Shown: positions 28,821 to 29,135 of the stretch, one piece after another
How the letters are laid out: the number at the start of each line of letters is the position of its first letter
Numbering within the stretch: the first letter of the stretch is position 1
From: a virus
Virus record (IMG/VR): IMGVR_UViG_3300006802_000381
Coordinates: 1-29,135 of that record
Length of the DNA: 29,135 nucleotides
Direction: 5' to 3' (one strand)
Position numbers and translations under genes: made by a program
Notes under the pieces: model-generated
The model's database searches: none
Told to the model about the DNA's origin: nothing
Seen by the model: only the letters and a program-made list of their open reading frames with translations

Positions 28821-29135
28821 GTGACCAAGACAGAGATGAAGAAGTTTGCTCGACGACTGGTGCTTGACTACGGCAACACCGCTGCGAAGCTCCGCGCGAA
28901 GCAGGCTGAGATCGATGCCGCGAAGAGCGAGTTGAACGTCGAGGTCCGGCACCGCGACGTCAACGGGCTGCTGAAGGAGCGGCGTCGCCTGTACGACCAG
29001 GTCAACGAGCTTCGCGCTGCCGGCTACGCCGCGGACAGCGACGGCGTGCGACGGCAGGTCGAACTGATCAGGCTGAACCAGCACGAGATCGACGCCGCGA
29101 ACCAGGCCATCGGCCCGCTACGCGGGAAGGTGGAG
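28821..29135 (+). CDS. helical coiled-coil protein, cut by window end
   Basis: The frame begins at GTG 28821 after GGGAGGA (about eight bases) and is open to the last base: 105 codons. The product starts MTKTEMKKFARRLVLDYG and continues as long helices with heptad spacing (AAKLRAKQAEIDAAKSEL, QVELIRLNQHEIDAANQ). It lies 1 base after the previous stop. GC is higher still than upstream. The end and function are unknown. Confidence 0.65.
   Translation, partial: MTKTEMKKFARRLVLDYGNTAAKLRAKQAEIDAAKSELNVEVRHRDVNGLLKERRRLYDQVNELRAAGYAADSDGVRRQVELIRLNQHEIDAANQAIGPLRGKVE

Overview
The window is a segment of a tailed-phage (Caudoviricetes-type) genome. It carries a large terminase, portal, scaffold-like protein, HK97-fold-type major capsid protein and tail-fibre-like genes. 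No tRNA, rRNA, CRISPR array, integrase or insertion sequence was recognised. The host is probably an actinobacterium. The evidence is a WhiB-family Fe-S regulator, a DUF2746-like small membrane protein, and several starts preceded by TANNNT exactly 6-7 nt upstream with no Shine-Dalgarno, which is the actinobacterial leaderless-mRNA pattern. The moderate GC of most of the window argues against a classic high-GC Streptomyces or Mycobacterium host, but this is inference. Actinobacteria of fresh or marine water are one possibility.

Layout. Almost all genes from 1 to 26898 lie on the minus strand and read right to left. From 26898 down to 19666 is a tightly packed accessory block: several ADP-ribosyltransferase-like small proteins, a two-helix membrane protein, a pair of paralogues of unknown function and a ParB-like-motif protein. 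Next come a B12-dependent class II ribonucleotide reductase (17633-19555), two large HExxH metalloprotease-like proteins (14324-17286) and WhiB (13767-14048). From 12910 down to 9244 are a beta-domain protein, a holin-like protein, a KTSC-like protein and the terminase. An exonuclease-zinc ribbon fusion (7343-8083), the portal, scaffold, major capsid protein and tail-fibre-like genes follow to the left edge.

Two small plus-strand islands (8172-8357 and 12948-13456) interrupt the minus-strand block. At the right, a roughly 730-bp divergent control region (26899-27625) separates it from a plus-strand operon (27626 to the end) with visibly higher GC. The dyad GTGAC-N4-GTCAC occurs in this control region and again at the second plus-strand island, which suggests one regulator acts on both.

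The most interesting signal is in the accessory block. About nine otherwise different proteins share a short peptide of the form [L/M]-[S/G]-x-Q-F, at the N-terminus of some and the C-terminus of others. Many also carry QLPGLE or Q[ML]KLF-like peptides. One reading is a set of effectors (ADP-ribosyltransferases, zinc proteases, ParB-like) marked by a common tag for virion packaging or partner binding. That reading is a hypothesis. The repeated peptides themselves are directly visible.
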